Positions 23,593 to 23,900 of a stretch of 23,900 nucleotides of DNA are shown here, piece by piece (positions within the stretch are counted from its first letter, which is position 1; every line of letters starts with the position of its first letter). The notes below the pieces were generated by a model. That model was given only the letters and a program-made list of their open reading frames with translations, had not been told where the DNA came from and did not search any database. The DNA lies in the IMG/VR virus record IMGVR_UViG_3300030685_000094, positions 1-23,900 of that record. One strand, given 5' to 3'. This DNA is from a virus. Both the position numbers and the translations under genes were made by a program.

Positions 23593-23900
23593 ATGACCTA
23601 TGAAGGAAAACTACAGAAATTAAGAGATGCAGGTGTTATTGATATTGAACTCTCTTTTGGATGTGAATTTAGGGACCAATGGGATAATCTGAAATGAATT
23701 ATAACCAATAAACATAAAAACGATGATGTAGATTGATGATATGAATATTCAGTGATAGAATCGTCTATGAATAAAATATATATCTGTACTCCTTGGAATA
23801 TATGATGAAAAAGTACCTGACACGATTTACTCTATGGAAGAGTATGTCGATGGATTGAAACTCAATACGATGTAGAATTATGAAACTGACTAGATGAGAT
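23593..23900 (+). CDS. Hypothetical protein, cut by right window edge
   Basis: MTYEGKLQKLRDAGVIDIEL start 28 nt after a TAGTTTTAT motif; 102 codons visible and still open. TGA-Gly in LKGII, DGGYEY, NIGGKSTGHD and LGNGLD. Mixed alpha/beta with an IYICTPWNIGG segment. No family recognised from the visible part. Confidence 0.6.

Noticed and set aside
1-23900. Code 4 (UGA = Trp), or pervasive pseudogenes in the standard code
   Set aside because: TGA falls on invariant Gly of Walker A and other motifs, TGG remains in use for Trp, and frames continue in phase through dozens of TGA codons.

Overview
This is a piece of a double-stranded DNA phage genome that uses genetic code 25, in which UGA is glycine. 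It most likely infects Absconditabacteria (SR1) or Gracilibacteria; the host is inferred from the code alone. Almost every gene is broken by in-frame TGA under the standard code and becomes one long, recognisable protein when TGA is read as glycine. TGA falls exactly where conserved motifs need Gly: the Walker A of the replicative helicase (GSPNSGKT, second Gly = TGA), the Walker A of a terminase (GGGARGGKT, all five Gly = TGA), and the GT..E motif of a nucleoside deoxyribosyltransferase. TGG still encodes Trp, so code 4 is excluded. DNA is AT-rich and genes end in TAA or TAG. All coordinates below use code 25.

Left arm, minus strand, transcribed from about 11.1 kb leftwards: a small-gene leader, a damaged terminase small/large pair (9564-9939 and 8920-9570), a second small-terminase gene (7911-8309), then head-tail adaptor, beta-propeller virion protein, glycine-rich tail fibre, two further structural proteins and, cut by the left edge, the N-terminus of a second, different large terminase (1-448). 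The window therefore carries two terminase sets. One looks intact as far as it can be seen. The other has a one-base frameshift in the small subunit and a large subunit whose nuclease half is replaced by a duplicated gene tail.

Centre, 10.96-11.26 kb: a T-rich divergent control region with two good minus-strand promoters.

Right arm, plus strand: three small early genes, then a stand-alone promoter / structured RNA / terminator unit (11805-11947), a replication initiator with iteron-like repeats inside its own gene, a small primase-like protein, a Toprim-helicase, a deoxyribosyltransferase-HNH fusion, zinc-binding small proteins, a NinG-like protein, an SSB with an acidic tip, a DUF6745-like repeat protein, an HTH protein, small membrane proteins, a transglycosylase-like lysis enzyme that shares DNA with another frame, a left-handed beta-helix repeat protein, a non-coding structured stretch (22525-22732), and hypothetical genes to the right edge.

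The most unusual signals are the two terminase sets joined to a 107-bp exact repeat, two candidate structured RNAs, a recurrent TAGTTTTAT-like motif 21-30 nt before most right-arm start codons, and the uneven use of UGA-glycine (absent from SSB, dominant next door).
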